DNA of 64,000 nt from Pantoea vagans (GCF_004792415.1 NZ_CP038854.1:310001-374000), one strand, 5' to 3'; counted from the stretch's first letter, positions 9,390 through 20,418 are shown. Numbers and translations are program-made. The notes: generated by a model not told the origin, from the sequence alone.

Positions 9390-9752
9390 ACTGCGTTCCA
9401 GTAATACTACGCACGGCAGGAGAGCTGAATAAGCGCGCAAATATTAACATAGCGCGGGTTACGCTTGCACACAGAATTTTCTTAGCTATAGATCATTCTG
9501 CTTATACTTTCAGACAGGCTTATTCACGGAATAGTCTTCGGTGATAACGGCTTTTGACAGAGACGGCCGGCAGAGGATTAACGCATTTCACCGGCTATTT
9601 GTGGTGCGTAATTACGCCTCTCTTCTGGTGCAGCAATCCGCTCAGCTATTCGTTTTAAGGCACAGACTGGATAAAGAGGTCAGAATAAACGTGATGCTGA
9701 TAATGTATCGCGCCAGCGATATTCCGCAATTAACCTATGCCCCTTAATACCC
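9390..9752. other. Gap between yfiR and malT, no gene seen
   Basis: About 360 bp hold the upstream region of yfiR and the downstream end of malT. A 68-codon open frame (9541-9747, plus strand) has no good ribosome site and no recognisable domain, so I do not call it. No hairpin with a T-run was found for malT. Confidence 0.6.
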
Positions 9753-12455
9753 TCAGACATACCCCATCATTTTCAGCAGCGACTGCACCTGATTCATCGC
9801 TTCACTGCGATGTGACACGCCCAGTTTCTGATAGAGATTGCGGATGTGGGTTTTGATGGTGGTAGACGCGACCGCCAGCTCACCGGCAATCTGATCGTTG
9901 CTGTAGCCCGAATAGATTAACCCCAGCACCTGCCATTCGCGCTGCGTCAGCGGGCTGGTGCGGATCAGTTCCGGCACGTCAGGATGGTTAAGCAACCGGC
10001 TGACAAAGCCTTCATCGAAATGGGCGAACTTGTGACGGTGGTATTTGTTGATCTCCAGCAGGATGCGGCGGGCGCGGTGGCTGTCCAGCTCATTCAGGGT
10101 ATTAAGCTGTATCAGCTGCCGCAGTTGCTGCGCCATCATCTCGCCTTCAATCACAAAGTGGCTGATAAAGCCGGTGCTGCGCGCCAGTTTCAGCGCTTCA
10201 ATAAGCACGCGCTGCGCCTCCGCTTTGCGGTCGGTCTGCCAGTAGATTTGATTCAGCAGCAGCAGATTACGGTTTAAGTCGCTCATCAGGCGCAGGGCGC
10301 GGGCGTTCTCATTCAGCTCCTCCAGCACCACTTCTGCCTGACTGACATCCCCCAGCAGAATCTGCGCGCGGGCAATGTTTCGCCACTGGCCCTGCAGAAA
10401 ATGGTTGTTGGCGAAGGCGGGTTTGGGTGTCTGCCGCATCCAGTCGCGGGCGTTCTGGCTTTCGCCGGTCATCTGCCAGTAGATCACCCGGACTTTATCG
10501 GCATTGGCGATCCAGTCGCTGTGCCAGTTACCGTTGTTCAGCAGGTTTTCCAGACGGTTCAGATAGCTGCGGGCGTTATCCAGATTGCCGCGCGCCAGCG
10601 AGCACTGCACCAGCAATCCCAGACACTGGATTTGCTGCTGCGGCTGGTAACCATTCAGCACCTTGATGCCTTCGCGCGCCGCCTGCTCTGCCTCTTCCAG
10701 GCGGCCCCAGGCCCAGAGCAGCTGGGCACGTATGCGTAGCAGAAACTCATGCAGCGGGAACTGCGCCAGATGCTGCTCTTCCACCAGCACAAAGGCGCGG
10801 CTCTGGATCTCATAAGCAGCCTGCAAAAAGCCCTGCGCAAACAGAATTTCGCTCTGCTGAATCAGGCTCCAGAGCGCGTAGTGCCACACTTCATCGCGAC
10901 GCGCCATCTGTTCAGTCTGCCGCATCAGCTTGAGTGAATCGTCCAGTTCGCCTTTGCAGTGCATCACCTCGCCATGCACCGAGGTTGCCACAATGCGGCT
11001 GTAGTGACGGCTGGCTGGCAGGGTATCGAGCGCCACTTTCGCCAGCCGCTCCGCTTCATCGGTATTGCCATCGTTGATCGCCACCTGAGCGCGCAACGCA
11101 TTAAATTCACCGCGCAGTGCCGCATCAATCTCACAGTAGCTGGCCTGCTCAAAACGCGCCAGCAGGCTGTCGACTTCTGAAAAGCGATGCTGAGTCTGCA
11201 TCAGCCACGCCTGCAATAGCACCAGCATCGGGTTGTCGAGCATCATCTCCCACGGCAGCGCTTTTAGAGAGTTCTCCAGTAGCGGCAGTTCGCTCTGATT
11301 AAACAGCGTCCAGGCGTGCTTCAGCAGTACATCCCGCAGCATGGTGGCATCGCCCGAGGCGAGCGCATGGTGAATCGCCTCGCCGGGAAAGCCCTGCGCC
11401 ATCCAGCTCTCGGCTGCAGCCCGATGTAGCGCAGGCAGCTCCGCCGCCAGTTCCCACTGACAGCGCTGACGCAGGAAGTTGCCAAATAGCGGATGGTAGC
11501 TGAACCAGCAGCCGGAATCGTCCATGCGCTGCAGAAACAGTCCCTGACGCTCGATCTCTTCCAGACGCATCTGACCGTTCTCTTCGCGGGTCACGCAGGC
11601 GATCAGTTCATCGTTCATTGAGCGCAGCAGCGCGGTTTTCAGTAAGAAATGGCGGGTGGGCAGATCGACGTTATCCAGCACCTCTTCCACCAGATAGTCG
11701 GCGAGATGGCTGGCATTAATGCCGGAGAGACGCCGGGCGGAATGCTGCGCCGAACTGGCTCCCTGGCGTGCCGATAGTACAATCAGCTGCAGCGCCGTCG
11801 CCCAGCCCGCGACATCATCACACAGGCGACTGCTCTCTTCGCTTTCCAGCGGGGCCGCCAGACGGCAGTCAAAAAACTGGCGCGCTTCCTGATGGGTGAA
11901 CGCCAGCTGCTGGCTGCCCAGCTCGATCAGCTGTTCCCGCACCCGCAGGTTAGCGATACCGAGCTGCGGCAGGTTACGTGACATCAGAATCAGGGTCAGA
12001 TTTTCAGGCTGATGGCGCAGGAAAAAGCGCATCGCGTCATGGATCACCGGATTGGTGATCAGATGGTAGTCGTCAACGATCAGCCACAGCGGCTGCTGCC
12101 ACTCCACCAGCTCGATAAACAGCTGGGAAAACAGCGCATTGAGATTCACATATTGCCGCTTCTGCGCCAGCAGCTCACTGCGGGGACAGCCGCCGTGTGT
12201 TGCCTGTTGCAGTGCCGCGATCAGGTAATCGGCGAAGCGCTCCGGCTGATTATCACCCTCGTCTAAAGAAACCCAGCCCAGATCGCTTTTTCCCGCCGCC
12301 CACTGTGACACCAGTGTGGTCTTACCGTAGCCCGCCGGACTGGTCACCAGCACCAGCCGATAGTTACCGGCAGCGGTGAGCTTTTGCAGTAATCTCTCGC
12401 GGATCACGGTGCCTTCAAGACGCACCGGGCGACTGAGTTTGGCGGGTATTAACAT
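9753..12455 (-). CDS. malT: MalT, ATP- and maltotriose-dependent activator of the maltose regulon
   Basis: A 900-residue STAND-class regulator, almost the length of E. coli MalT (901). The [17 protein letters not shown] start matches the family start. The Walker A loop SPAGYGKTT is at about residue 33, followed by the NTPase and superhelical TPR-like region that binds maltotriose. The C-terminus is a LuxR-type helix-turn-helix ([20 protein letters not shown] onward). An upstream ATG at 12473 lacks a ribosome site. It diverges from malPQ, and MalT boxes are found in front of both malP and malK/malE. In E. coli malT also lies beside malPQ. Confidence 0.97.
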   Translation of the reverse strand: MLIPAKLSRPVRLEGTVIRERLLQKLTAAGNYRLVLVTSPAGYGKTTLVSQWAAGKSDLGWVSLDEGDNQPERFADYLIAALQQATHGGCPRSELLAQKRQYVNLNALFSQLFIELVEWQQPLWLIVDDYHLITNPVIHDAMRFFLRHQPENLTLILMSRNLPQLGIANLRVREQLIELGSQQLAFTHQEARQFFDCRLAAPLESEESSRLCDDVAGWATALQLIVLSARQGASSAQHSARRLSGINASHLADYLVEEVLDNVDLPTRHFLLKTALLRSMNDELIACVTREENGQMRLEEIERQGLFLQRMDDSGCWFSYHPLFGNFLRQRCQWELAAELPALHRAAAESWMAQGFPGEAIHHALASGDATMLRDVLLKHAWTLFNQSELPLLENSLKALPWEMMLDNPMLVLLQAWLMQTQHRFSEVDSLLARFEQASYCEIDAALRGEFNALRAQVAINDGNTDEAERLAKVALDTLPASRHYSRIVATSVHGEVMHCKGELDDSLKLMRQTEQMARRDEVWHYALWSLIQQSEILFAQGFLQAAYEIQSRAFVLVEEQHLAQFPLHEFLLRIRAQLLWAWGRLEEAEQAAREGIKVLNGYQPQQQIQCLGLLVQCSLARGNLDNARSYLNRLENLLNNGNWHSDWIANADKVRVIYWQMTGESQNARDWMRQTPKPAFANNHFLQGQWRNIARAQILLGDVSQAEVVLEELNENARALRLMSDLNRNLLLLNQIYWQTDRKAEAQRVLIEALKLARSTGFISHFVIEGEMMAQQLRQLIQLNTLNELDSHRARRILLEINKYHRHKFAHFDEGFVSRLLNHPDVPELIRTSPLTQREWQVLGLIYSGYSNDQIAGELAVASTTIKTHIRNLYQKLGVSHRSEAMNQVQSLLKMMGYV

Positions 12456-12614
12456 GGGCGCGCGTTTCTCCATTTGTCGAGCGCATCATTATTTTACGCT
12501 TCGTAATTATTCCTTACACAGGTTCAGCATTTCGTCAGATGAATGCAAGCAAACCCATTAATTAAACTTTACAAAAGCGGGCGCAATCACACTCCTGCGA
12601 CGATTTCGGATTAG

Positions 12615-12671
12615 CCTCATCCTCTCCACCCTCCCTATCCTCCTGCCCTAATTCTTTTCAGGAGGATGAGC
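12615..12671. promoter_or_regulatory. Putative MalT boxes in front of malPQ
   Basis: CCTCATCCTC (12615-12624) is the reverse complement of GAGGATGAGG, one mismatch from the MalT box GGGGA(T/G)GAGG. CCCTATCCTC (12633-12642) is a weaker copy in the same orientation. GAGGATGAGC (12662-12671, plus orientation) matches 8 of 10. The cluster lies 65-125 bp before the malP start. Confidence 0.6.
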
Positions 12672-12737
12672 AATGATTTCCACCCGGGCAGACTGTCGCC
12701 ACATTGACCCATTTTCTGTTTTTACAGGACATCAACC

Positions 12738-15140
12738 ATGACACAGCCCGATTTCAACCCGACTCAGTTCAACGCGGCCCTGACCCGTCAGTGGCAGCGT
12801 TTTGGCCTGCGCGATGCGCAGGAGATGACCCACGCACAGTGGTGGCAGGCTCTCAGCGGTGCGCTGGCCGATATGCTGGCCGCACAGCCTGCTCCCCCGG
12901 TCCCGACAGACCTGCGCCATGTTAACTACCTGTCAATGGAGTTTCTGATTGGTCGCCTGACCGGCAACAACCTGCTGAACCTGGGCTGGTATGACGCGGT
13001 TAACGACGCGCTCTCGGCCTGGAACGTTTCACTGACCGACGTGCTGGAAAACGAAACGGATCCGGCGCTGGGCAATGGCGGCCTGGGTCGGCTGGCAGCC
13101 TGCTTCCTGGATTCCATGGCGAACGTGGGTCAGCCTGCGACGGGCTATGGTCTGAACTATCAGTACGGACTGTTCCGCCAGCGCTTTGAACAGGGCGCAC
13201 AGATTGAAGGCCCGGATGACTGGCAGCGCGATCGCTATCCCTGGTTTAACCACAACGCCGCGCTCAACGTTCGGATCGGGCTGGGCGGTAAAGTGGTGAC
13301 CGTTGAGGGGCAGCCGCAGTGGCAGCCGGCGTTTGAACTGACTGGTGAAGCCTGGGATCTGCCGGTGGTCGGTTTTGAGAATGGCATCAGTCAGCCACTG
13401 CGTCTGTGGCAGGCGAAACATGCGCAGCCGTTTAATCTGGGTCGTTTTAACGACGGTGACTTTCTGCGCGCGGAACAACAGGGCATTGATGCAGAAAAAC
13501 TGACCAAAGTGCTCTACCCCAATGACAATCATCAGAACGGTAAAAAACTGCGTCTGATGCAGCAATATTTCCAGTGCGCCTGCGCGCTGGCTGACATTCT
13601 GCGTCGCCATCATCTGGCCGGACGCAACATTGAAACCCTGGCCGATTACGAAGTCATTCAGCTGAACGACACCCATCCGACGCTGGCAATCCCCGAGCTG
13701 ATGCGGCTGCTGCTGGATGAGCATCAGCTGAGCTGGGATCGCGCCTGGCAGATCACCCAGCACACCTTCGCCTACACCAACCACACCCTGATGCCGGAAG
13801 CGCTGGAGTGCTGGGATGTCCGGCTGGTGCGCAGCCTGCTGCCGCGCCATATGATGATTATCAACACCCTCAACGCGCAGCTGAAAACGGCTGTCACGGC
13901 GCGCTGGCCGGACGATGACGCAAAATGGGCAAAACTGGCGCTGGTGCATAACAACCAGCTGCGGATGGCCAATCTCTGCGTCACCAGCGGCTTTGCCGTT
14001 AACGGCGTGGCAGCGCTGCATTCGAAACTGGTGGTGCAGGATCTCTTCCCGGAGTATCACCAGCTGTGGCCGGAGAAATTCCATAACGTGACCAACGGCA
14101 TTACGCCGCGCCGCTGGATCAATCAGTGCAACCCGGCGCTGAGTGCGCTGATCACCCGAACGCTGAACAAGCCGTGGCTGAACGATCTCGATGCCCTGCA
14201 GAGACTGGAAGCCTTTGCGGATGACGCCGCCTTCCGCGCGGACTATCGCGCCATCAAGCAGCAGAACAAACAGGCACTGGTCGGCTGGATCAAAAACCGC
14301 ACCGGTATCGAAATCGACCCGACCGCGCTGTTTGATGTGCAGATTAAGCGCCTGCATGAGTACAAACGTCAGCATCTGAGCCTGCTGCATATCATTGCGC
14401 TGTGGCAGACGCTGGTCAGCGATCCGCAGGCGAATCGCGCGCCACGCGTGGTGCTGTTTGGTGCCAAAGCCGCGCCCGGCTATGCGCTGGCAAAAAATAT
14501 CATCTACGCCATCAACAAAGTGGCTGAGGTGATTAATCAGGATCCGCGCATTGGCGACCGGCTGAAAGTGGTGTTTATTCCCGATTACAACGTCTCCGTT
14601 GCCGAGCGGCTGATTCCCGCCGCCGATCTCTCTGAGCAGATCTCTACCGCCGGTAAAGAGGCCTCCGGCACCGGTAACATGAAGCTGGCGCTTAACGGTG
14701 CGCTGACCATCGGCACACTGGATGGCGCGAACGTTGAGATCGCAGAGCAGGTCGGCAGCGAGAACATCTTTATCTTCGGGCATACCGTGGAACAGGTGAA
14801 GGCATTAAAAGCAGAGGGCTATGCCCCGGCGCAGTGGCGCAAAAAAGATCCGCAGCTCAATCAGGTGTTACAGGCGCTGGAAGATGGCACCTTCAGCCAG
14901 GGCGACCTGCACGCGTTTGACGCAATGCTGAAGAGCCTCGGCCCGGAAGGCGGCGATCCTTATCTGGTGCTGGCTGACTTCCAACCCTACCTGAATGCGC
15001 AGGCGCAGGTTGAACTGCTGTGGAGCGATCAGGAGGCCTGGACGCGTGCCACCATCCTCAATACCGCGCGCTGCGGCATATTCAGCTCCGATCGCGCGAT
15101 CCGCGACTACCAGCAGCGCATCTGGCAAGCGAAACGCTAA
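12738..15140 (+). CDS. malP: MalP, maltodextrin phosphorylase
   Basis: An 800-residue GT35 phosphorylase that splits linear maltodextrins with phosphate to glucose-1-phosphate in the cytoplasm. The pyridoxal-phosphate lysine is K649 inside [13 protein letters not shown], and the glycogen-phosphorylase signature EASGTGNMK is intact. Length matches E. coli MalP (797). The start follows an AGGACATCAACC leader. malQ begins 8 bp after the stop, forming the classical malPQ operon, which should be activated by MalT encoded next door. Confidence 0.97.
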   Translation: MTQPDFNPTQFNAALTRQWQRFGLRDAQEMTHAQWWQALSGALADMLAAQPAPPVPTDLRHVNYLSMEFLIGRLTGNNLLNLGWYDAVNDALSAWNVSLTDVLENETDPALGNGGLGRLAACFLDSMANVGQPATGYGLNYQYGLFRQRFEQGAQIEGPDDWQRDRYPWFNHNAALNVRIGLGGKVVTVEGQPQWQPAFELTGEAWDLPVVGFENGISQPLRLWQAKHAQPFNLGRFNDGDFLRAEQQGIDAEKLTKVLYPNDNHQNGKKLRLMQQYFQCACALADILRRHHLAGRNIETLADYEVIQLNDTHPTLAIPELMRLLLDEHQLSWDRAWQITQHTFAYTNHTLMPEALECWDVRLVRSLLPRHMMIINTLNAQLKTAVTARWPDDDAKWAKLALVHNNQLRMANLCVTSGFAVNGVAALHSKLVVQDLFPEYHQLWPEKFHNVTNGITPRRWINQCNPALSALITRTLNKPWLNDLDALQRLEAFADDAAFRADYRAIKQQNKQALVGWIKNRTGIEIDPTALFDVQIKRLHEYKRQHLSLLHIIALWQTLVSDPQANRAPRVVLFGAKAAPGYALAKNIIYAINKVAEVINQDPRIGDRLKVVFIPDYNVSVAERLIPAADLSEQISTAGKEASGTGNMKLALNGALTIGTLDGANVEIAEQVGSENIFIFGHTVEQVKALKAEGYAPAQWRKKDPQLNQVLQALEDGTFSQGDLHAFDAMLKSLGPEGGDPYLVLADFQPYLNAQAQVELLWSDQEAWTRATILNTARCGIFSSDRAIRDYQQRIWQAKR

Positions 15141-15148
15141 GGAACGCC

Positions 15149-17215
15149 ATGAAAGTTTTGGATGAATTTTCCCTGGCAGGCATCGCCGCTGAGTATATCA
15201 ATGCACACGGTAAGCCACAGGCGATTCCGACCCTGACCCGCCAGCGGTTGCTGGCGGTGATGCATCCTTCCCATCCGCTAAGCATGCCGCTGCCACCGGC
15301 GGTAATTTTTCGCAGCGGCGAGTCGCTCAGCCTCTTGCCGCAGCTGTGCGACGATGCCCACTGGCATCTCATCAGCGAGGCGGGTGAGATCAGCTCCGGT
15401 CGCTGCCAGCCCGCCCAGCCGCTGCATCTGCCGCCGCTGCCCGAAGGCTATCATCAGCTGACGCTGCAACAGGGCGCGCAGCAGTGGTCATGCAGGGTGA
15501 TTATTGCCCCTGCCCGCTGTTATGAACCCCCTCAACTGCTGGCGGGTGAATCCTTGTGGGGCGCCTGCGTGCAGCTGTATACCCTGCGCTCGGCCGAAAA
15601 CTGGGGTATTGGCGACTTTGGCGATCTGCGCCGGATGTTACCGGAAATCGCCGCACGCGGCGGTGCGTTTATCGGCCTCAATCCGATTCATGCGCTGTTT
15701 CCCTCCAGCCCGGAGAGTGCCAGTCCTTACAGCCCGTCGTCCCGGCGCTGGCTCAATGTGGTGTACATCGATGTGAGCGCGGTCGCTGACTTCCGGTTGA
15801 GCGCCGCCGCGCAGGCCTGGTGGCAGTTGCCCGAAACGCAGCAGATACTGGCGCAGGCACGCGCAGCCGAATGGGTCGATTATGCGGCGGTAACCCGGCT
15901 GAAAATTCAGGCGCTGAGCCTGGCGTGGCCGCAGTTTACCCTGCGTGCCGCTATCGATCCTGAGGTGCAGGCGTTTAATGCTTTTGTCAGTGAAGGCGGC
16001 GAGAGCCTGCTGCATCAGGCGCTGTTTGATGCGCTGCATGCGGATCAGATGGCGCAGGACAGCGCACGCTGGGGCTGGCCGGTCTGGCCGGAGGCGTTAC
16101 AGCATCCCGGCAGCCCGGCGGTGCAGACGTTTTTAAATCAGCATCAGGATCAGGTGCGTTTCTGGCTCTGGCTGCAGTGGCTGGCCGCGCAGCAGTTTGA
16201 AAGCTGCTGGAACTGTTGCCAGCAGCAGCAGATGCCGATCGGACTGTACCGCGATCTGGCGGTGGGCGTCGCCCAGGGTGGCGCAGAAACCTGGAGCGAG
16301 CGCGATCTCTACTGCATGGAAGCCAGCATCGGTGCACCGCCGGATATTCTTGGCCCGCGCGGTCAGGACTGGGGATTGCCGCCCATGGATCCGCAGGTGA
16401 TGCGTCAGCGCGCGTGGGAGCCGTGGATCGCCCTGCTGCGCGCCAGCATGCGTCACTGCGGCGCGCTGCGTATCGATCATGTAATGGCGCTGATGCGGCT
16501 GTGGTGGATCCCGGCGGGAGAAAGTGCCGACCACGGCGCTTATGTGCACTATCCCATCGACGATCTGCTGGCGATTCTGGCGCTGGAGAGCCAGCGTCAT
16601 CGCTGCATGGTGATTGGCGAAGATCTCGGCACCGTGCCGGAGGCGATTGTCGATAAGCTGCGGCATGGCGGCGTTTACTCCTATAAAGTGCTCTGGTTCG
16701 AACAGACCTCCGACGCCGGTTTTCGTCCGCCCGCCAGCTGGCCACGTCAGGCGATGGCTGTCGCCACCACGCACGATCTCCCGACGCTGCGCGGCTGGTG
16801 GCAAAGTGACGATCTGACGACCGGCGCGCAACTCGGTCTTTATCCCGACAAAGTGGTGCTGGCTGGGCTGTATCAGGATCGACTCCGGGCGAAACAGGCG
16901 CTGCTCAACAGTCTGCATCGGGTCGGTGCGCTGCCGAAACGTGCCGGACGCGATGCACGCCGCACCGGGATGAGTAAGGCACTGAACCGGGCGATGCAGC
17001 GCTATCTGGCGGACAGCCACAGCGCCCTGCTGGGTCTGCAACCGGAGGACTGGCTGGATATGGCCGCGCCGGTCAACATTCCCGGTACCAGCGACGAATA
17101 CCCGAACTGGCGACGCAAGCTGAGCGTGACTGTTGAGGCACTGTTCAGCGATCAGGAAACTGACGTGTTGTTAAGGGATTTGACGGCGCGCCGTAAGCGG
17201 CGGCTGCGGAGCTGA
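15149..17215 (+). CDS. malQ: MalQ, 4-alpha-glucanotransferase (amylomaltase)
   Basis: A 688-residue GH77 enzyme that disproportionates maltose and maltotriose to longer dextrins for MalP plus free glucose. The catalytic aspartate region LRIDHVMAL, the acid/base segment GEDLGTVPE and the third-acid segment THDLPTLRGWW are all present, as is SPYSPSSRRWLN near the N-terminal side of the barrel. The ATG at 15149 is chosen because AAGGAA precedes it and the malP stop lies 8 bp upstream. It is the last gene of malPQ. Confidence 0.96.
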   Translation: MKVLDEFSLAGIAAEYINAHGKPQAIPTLTRQRLLAVMHPSHPLSMPLPPAVIFRSGESLSLLPQLCDDAHWHLISEAGEISSGRCQPAQPLHLPPLPEGYHQLTLQQGAQQWSCRVIIAPARCYEPPQLLAGESLWGACVQLYTLRSAENWGIGDFGDLRRMLPEIAARGGAFIGLNPIHALFPSSPESASPYSPSSRRWLNVVYIDVSAVADFRLSAAAQAWWQLPETQQILAQARAAEWVDYAAVTRLKIQALSLAWPQFTLRAAIDPEVQAFNAFVSEGGESLLHQALFDALHADQMAQDSARWGWPVWPEALQHPGSPAVQTFLNQHQDQVRFWLWLQWLAAQQFESCWNCCQQQQMPIGLYRDLAVGVAQGGAETWSERDLYCMEASIGAPPDILGPRGQDWGLPPMDPQVMRQRAWEPWIALLRASMRHCGALRIDHVMALMRLWWIPAGESADHGAYVHYPIDDLLAILALESQRHRCMVIGEDLGTVPEAIVDKLRHGGVYSYKVLWFEQTSDAGFRPPASWPRQAMAVATTHDLPTLRGWWQSDDLTTGAQLGLYPDKVVLAGLYQDRLRAKQALLNSLHRVGALPKRAGRDARRTGMSKALNRAMQRYLADSHSALLGLQPEDWLDMAAPVNIPGTSDEYPNWRRKLSVTVEALFSDQETDVLLRDLTARRKRRLRS

Positions 17216-17249
17216 GATTAATACGAAGGATGCAGAACAAAATAGTGGC

Positions 17250-17310
17250 CAGATTAATGCGCGCCAGGGAAGGCGCGGGCCAGCATCCGGCAAGCTGGAT
17301 TTAACGCGCT
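17250..17310. repeat. Palindromic intergenic element (copy B)
   Basis: Between malQ and the convergent regulator gene, GCGCC (17261-17265) and GGCGC (17272-17276) form a GC-rich hairpin, followed by CCAGC/GCTGG (17280-17284 and 17293-17297). The core GCGCCAGGGAAGGCGCGGGC resembles copy A at 347-366 (GCGCCAGGACGGCGCGGGC), again with a second small hairpin directly after. It may also act as a transcription barrier for malPQ. Confidence 0.5.
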
Positions 17311-17338
17311 TCTAGCACGAGTCGTCAGATACCGGGCG

Positions 17339-18364
17339 TTACTCCCGGCTGGCGGGCTGGCCGCTATCTCTATTTCTCTCCGTGATCCATTTACGATACT
17401 GCACCGGCGTCATGCCGAGCGTCTGGCTGAACGCCTTACGAAACGCCGTATCCTCTTTGTAGCCACAGTGTGCGGCCACTTCCCGGATGTTGGCCTGCGG
17501 ATTGGCCAGTAAGACACAGGCTGACTCGATCCTCACGCGGGTGATAAAGGCTTTTGGCGTCTCCTGCGTCAGCGTTTTAAGTCTGCGTTGCAAAGTGCGT
17601 TCGGTGGTGTGCAGGGCTGCCGCCAGTTGCTCGGCGGTAATGGCCGGATTGCGATAACGAATAATCTCTTCTGCCCGCATCAGCAAAGGATGACGGGTAT
17701 TCACAAAGCCCGGTGGCGCATAAACCTGCTGCGATAAAGGCTGGCTGTCGGCAACGGCCATGTCGGCCGTAAGTTTAGCGATGTCACCACCGGCTTCACG
17801 GCGAATGATCTGCAGGGCCACGCTCACCCAAGACAGCGGCCCGCCGGTTGTCAGCACCCGCCCGTCCTCTTCCATCGCCTTACCCCACACCGGTTTCGCG
17901 GCCGGATAACGTTGTTGCAGGGTATGGAACAGCCACCATGTTGTAGTGCAGTGTCTGCCATTTAACAGGCCCGCCTCGCCCAGCAACAACGCTCCCGCGC
18001 AGGCTCCCGCCACGCTGGCACCATGCTCATACTGCTGCTTTATCCAGCCAGCAGCCTGAACAAACCCCGGCATATGAACCGGCAGGCGGTCAGGGCCAAG
18101 CGCCATGCCGGTCGCGATGACGATATCTGGCTGATCCACGTCTGCAAAGGCGCAATCCACAGCGATCATCCGGCCCTGCGCATCCCGCACCGGGGCGCCG
18201 TCGGCACTGACAATCTGCACATCAAACAGGTTACCTGCTGTCCCGCCGGGCTGTTTCGGCAGGTTTTGCACCGCCTGATGGGTCATCCAGAACATATCGG
18301 ACAAACCAGAGATTGAAGAGTGCAGGCTACCTTCAAGCGCGATGATCGCGATGCGTATTGTCAT
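17339..18364 (-). CDS. GlxA-type regulator (DJ-1/PfpI domain plus AraC HTH)
   Basis: A 341-residue regulator. Residues 1-200 form a DJ-1/PfpI class-I glutamine-amidotransferase-like fold with GACAGALLLGEAGLL at the nucleophile elbow. Residues about 215-330 are an AraC double helix-turn-helix (TERTLQRRLK and VAAHCGYKEDTAFRKAF). Members sense small metabolites or stress and often control the gene beside them. It diverges from the hydrolase-azoreductase-YciI operon across 153 bp, so that operon is the likely target. The gene lies in a block that splits the maltose genes. Confidence 0.9.
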   Translation of the reverse strand: MTIRIAIIALEGSLHSSISGLSDMFWMTHQAVQNLPKQPGGTAGNLFDVQIVSADGAPVRDAQGRMIAVDCAFADVDQPDIVIATGMALGPDRLPVHMPGFVQAAGWIKQQYEHGASVAGACAGALLLGEAGLLNGRHCTTTWWLFHTLQQRYPAAKPVWGKAMEEDGRVLTTGGPLSWVSVALQIIRREAGGDIAKLTADMAVADSQPLSQQVYAPPGFVNTRHPLLMRAEEIIRYRNPAITAEQLAAALHTTERTLQRRLKTLTQETPKAFITRVRIESACVLLANPQANIREVAAHCGYKEDTAFRKAFSQTLGMTPVQYRKWITERNRDSGQPASRE

Positions 18365-18517
18365 GAACAGGCGATCCGTTTTGTCGTTTTTTGCATGCTT
18401 TTAGTCCCTCTTCTCACCTTACTCAATGTCAGGCAGCGGCTTAGACTGGATTCAACAGCACAGGGGCCAGATACCCCCCTTTCTCACAGCAAAAGATACC
18501 GGAAGGAAACAACATTA

Positions 18518-19273
18518 ATGAAGCGCTTTCGTTCACTCTGTGCCATCACCCTGGCCGCCCTGATGAGCGCGCCCGCGATGGTAAATGCACAAGGCATCAC
18601 CAACATCGTGCTGGTACATGGCGCATTTGCCGATGGCTCATCCTGGTCAGCGGTTATTGAACGCCTGCAGGCTAAAGGCTATCACGTCACGGCGGTGCAG
18701 AATCCCCTGACCTCCCTGCAGGACGATGTTGACGCCACCGAGCGGGTAATCGCCCGGCAGCACGGCGACGTTCTGCTGGTCGGGCACTCCTGGGCGGGTG
18801 CCGTGGTGACGCAGGCGGGCAATAATGAAAAGGTGCGGGGGATCGTCTATCTCTCGGCGCTGGTACCCGACAGCGGTGAATCGGTCAGCGATCTGTTAAA
18901 CCGTCTCGGCAGCCCGATGGAGGGTATGACGCCAGACTCGCACGGCCTGATCTGGCTCGACAGCCCGGCGGCATTTCAGCACGTCATGGCGGCGGACGTC
19001 GCATCAGATGAAGTACAGAAGCTCGCAGCGGTTCAGCAGCCCATCGCGGCCAGCGCCTTTAATGACAAAATCAAACAGGCGGCCTGGAGAGGTAAACCCT
19101 CCTGGTATCTGCTGACTCAAAACGACAATGCCCTGCCCTATAAAGTACAAAAAAAAATAGCGGCTCAGACTGGCTCTGTGACGAAAAATCTACACTCCAG
19201 CCACCTTTCACTTATTTCGCATCCCGACGACGTTGCCACGTTTATTACAAAAGCGGCAAAAAGCCTGAATTAA
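18518..19273 (+). CDS. Secreted alpha/beta hydrolase (EstC-like)
   Basis: A 251-residue protein with a clear signal peptide ending at VNAQ (about residue 25), so periplasmic or exported. The mature part is an alpha/beta hydrolase: oxyanion region LVHGAFADGSSW, nucleophile elbow GHSWAG (Ser) and catalytic His in SSHLSLISHPDD. This small family includes salicylate- and aryl-esterases. The ATG at 18518 follows GGAAGGAAAC and starts the signal peptide. It is the first gene of a three-gene operon with azoR and a YciI-like gene. Confidence 0.88.
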   Translation: MKRFRSLCAITLAALMSAPAMVNAQGITNIVLVHGAFADGSSWSAVIERLQAKGYHVTAVQNPLTSLQDDVDATERVIARQHGDVLLVGHSWAGAVVTQAGNNEKVRGIVYLSALVPDSGESVSDLLNRLGSPMEGMTPDSHGLIWLDSPAAFQHVMAADVASDEVQKLAAVQQPIAASAFNDKIKQAAWRGKPSWYLLTQNDNALPYKVQKKIAAQTGSVTKNLHSSHLSLISHPDDVATFITKAAKSLN

Positions 19274-19310
19274 CCATTGAGTGATTACTACGCCCACGCC
19301 AGGAGGATTC

Positions 19311-19934
19311 ATGTCCGTTATTCTTCATCTTGATTCCAGTATTTCAAAAAGTGAGTCGGTTACGCGTTTATTATCGGCGGAAATTGTCCGGCAGCTCCAG
19401 GCGCGGGACAGCCTTGCCCGCCTTCATTATCGCGACCTCACGGAAGATGCCATACCGCATTTAACCGGCCCCATTGCTCAGGGGTTCAGGCCGCTGGGTG
19501 TTAACGACGCGGATGAAGAGACGCAAAGCCAGCATCGCTTATCGGATACGCTGGTCAGCGAATTTCTGGCCAGCGACATCATGGTGATAGGCGCGCCGAT
19601 GTACAACTTTTCCGTTCCCAGCCAGCTCAAGGCCTGGCTGGATCGTCTGGCTCAGCCGGGCAAAACTTTCCGCTACACCGAAAAAGGTCCGGTCGGGCTG
19701 GCGGGCGGACGAACGGTGATTGTCGCGTCGGCGCGTGGCGGGTTTTATGAAAACGGCCCCTTCGCTTCAATGGATTTTCAGGAGCGGTATCTCAGTGCGT
19801 ATTTCGGTTTCCTCGGTATTGAGAAAATTCATTTTATTCGCGCCGAGGGGGCGTCCAAATCTGACGATATCCGCCAGCACGAAATTGAACGGGCGCTGAA
19901 TGCCGTTTCTGACATCGTAGCCGCCGTTAATTAA
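19311..19934 (+). CDS. azoR: FMN-dependent NADH-azoreductase / quinone reductase
   Basis: A 207-residue flavodoxin-fold enzyme of the AzoR family (E. coli AzoR has 201). It begins MSVILHLDSSISKSESVTR, the FMN phosphate loop, has APMYNFSVPSQLKAWLDR as the flavin-binding and dimer segment, and the typical ASARGGFY. It reduces azo compounds and quinones by two electrons with NADH. The ATG at 19311 has a strong AGGAGG site. The YciI-like gene follows 9 bp after the stop. The neighbourhood suggests detoxification of an aromatic or quinone compound. Confidence 0.9.
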   Translation: MSVILHLDSSISKSESVTRLLSAEIVRQLQARDSLARLHYRDLTEDAIPHLTGPIAQGFRPLGVNDADEETQSQHRLSDTLVSEFLASDIMVIGAPMYNFSVPSQLKAWLDRLAQPGKTFRYTEKGPVGLAGGRTVIVASARGGFYENGPFASMDFQERYLSAYFGFLGIEKIHFIRAEGASKSDDIRQHEIERALNAVSDIVAAVN

Positions 19935-19943
19935 GGAGTGACC

Positions 19944-20261
19944 ATGTTATATTCCATCACACTAAACTATCTGCACAATCAGGATGAACTGGCCCACCAT
20001 ACTGTGGGGCATAAAAAATGGCTCGCCGATAATATCGTGGCCGGACATATAATTTTCGCCGGTCCCCGGGTGGATGGAACAGGCGGCTATATCCTGGCGA
20101 ATTATCCCGACGACGACGCGGTCAAAACAGCGCTCACTGACGATCCCTTTGTCCGCTATAACCTCGTCAGTGTAGAGGCCGATGCAATTATTGCCGCCAT
20201 CGGTGCGGAGCCGTTTAGCCGCCACTGGGCAACAGAGGCGGTATCACTCTCCGTAAAATAG
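19944..20261 (+). CDS. YciI-like (YCII domain) protein
   Basis: A 105-residue protein of the dimeric alpha/beta-barrel YCII family. An early HHTVGHKKW segment and DPFVRYNLVSVE late in the chain carry the conserved His and Asp of the fold. The biochemical role of the family is poorly known; some members are dehalogenases or lactone-related enzymes. The ATG at 19944 follows AAGGAGTGACC. It is the third gene of the operon with the hydrolase and azoreductase. Confidence 0.85.
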   Translation: MLYSITLNYLHNQDELAHHTVGHKKWLADNIVAGHIIFAGPRVDGTGGYILANYPDDDAVKTALTDDPFVRYNLVSVEADAIIAAIGAEPFSRHWATEAVSLSVK

Positions 20262-20360
20262 CGGTCCGGTGAGTTGTTTATGACGCCTTAATAACCCTGC
20301 TCCGGTGGTGAAAATCGCCTGGGCAGGGCTGCTGCCTGTCGCACGCTGAGACGCCGCAAC

Positions 20361-20385
20361 AAAAAAAGGTGCGCCAGAGCGCACC
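20361..20385 (-). terminator. Rho-independent terminator of malK-lamB-malM
   Basis: GGTGCGC (20368-20374) pairs with GCGCACC (20379-20385) around a 4-base loop; on the minus strand it is followed by seven Ts (20367-20361). It lies 34 bp past the malM stop. Confidence 0.9.
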
Positions 20386-20418
20386 AGATGGAACAACATC
20401 AATAGCGTCGGGGCAGCA

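Noticed and set aside
9541-9747. 68-codon open frame on the plus strand between yfiR and malT
   Set aside because: GTG start with no ribosome site, no recognisable domain, and it lies in the shared downstream/upstream gap; chance frame is more likely.
13029-14783. 584-codon open frame antisense to malP
   Set aside because: It mirrors a real, highly conserved phosphorylase gene; long antisense frames are expected opposite GC-rich coding sequence. No domain seen.
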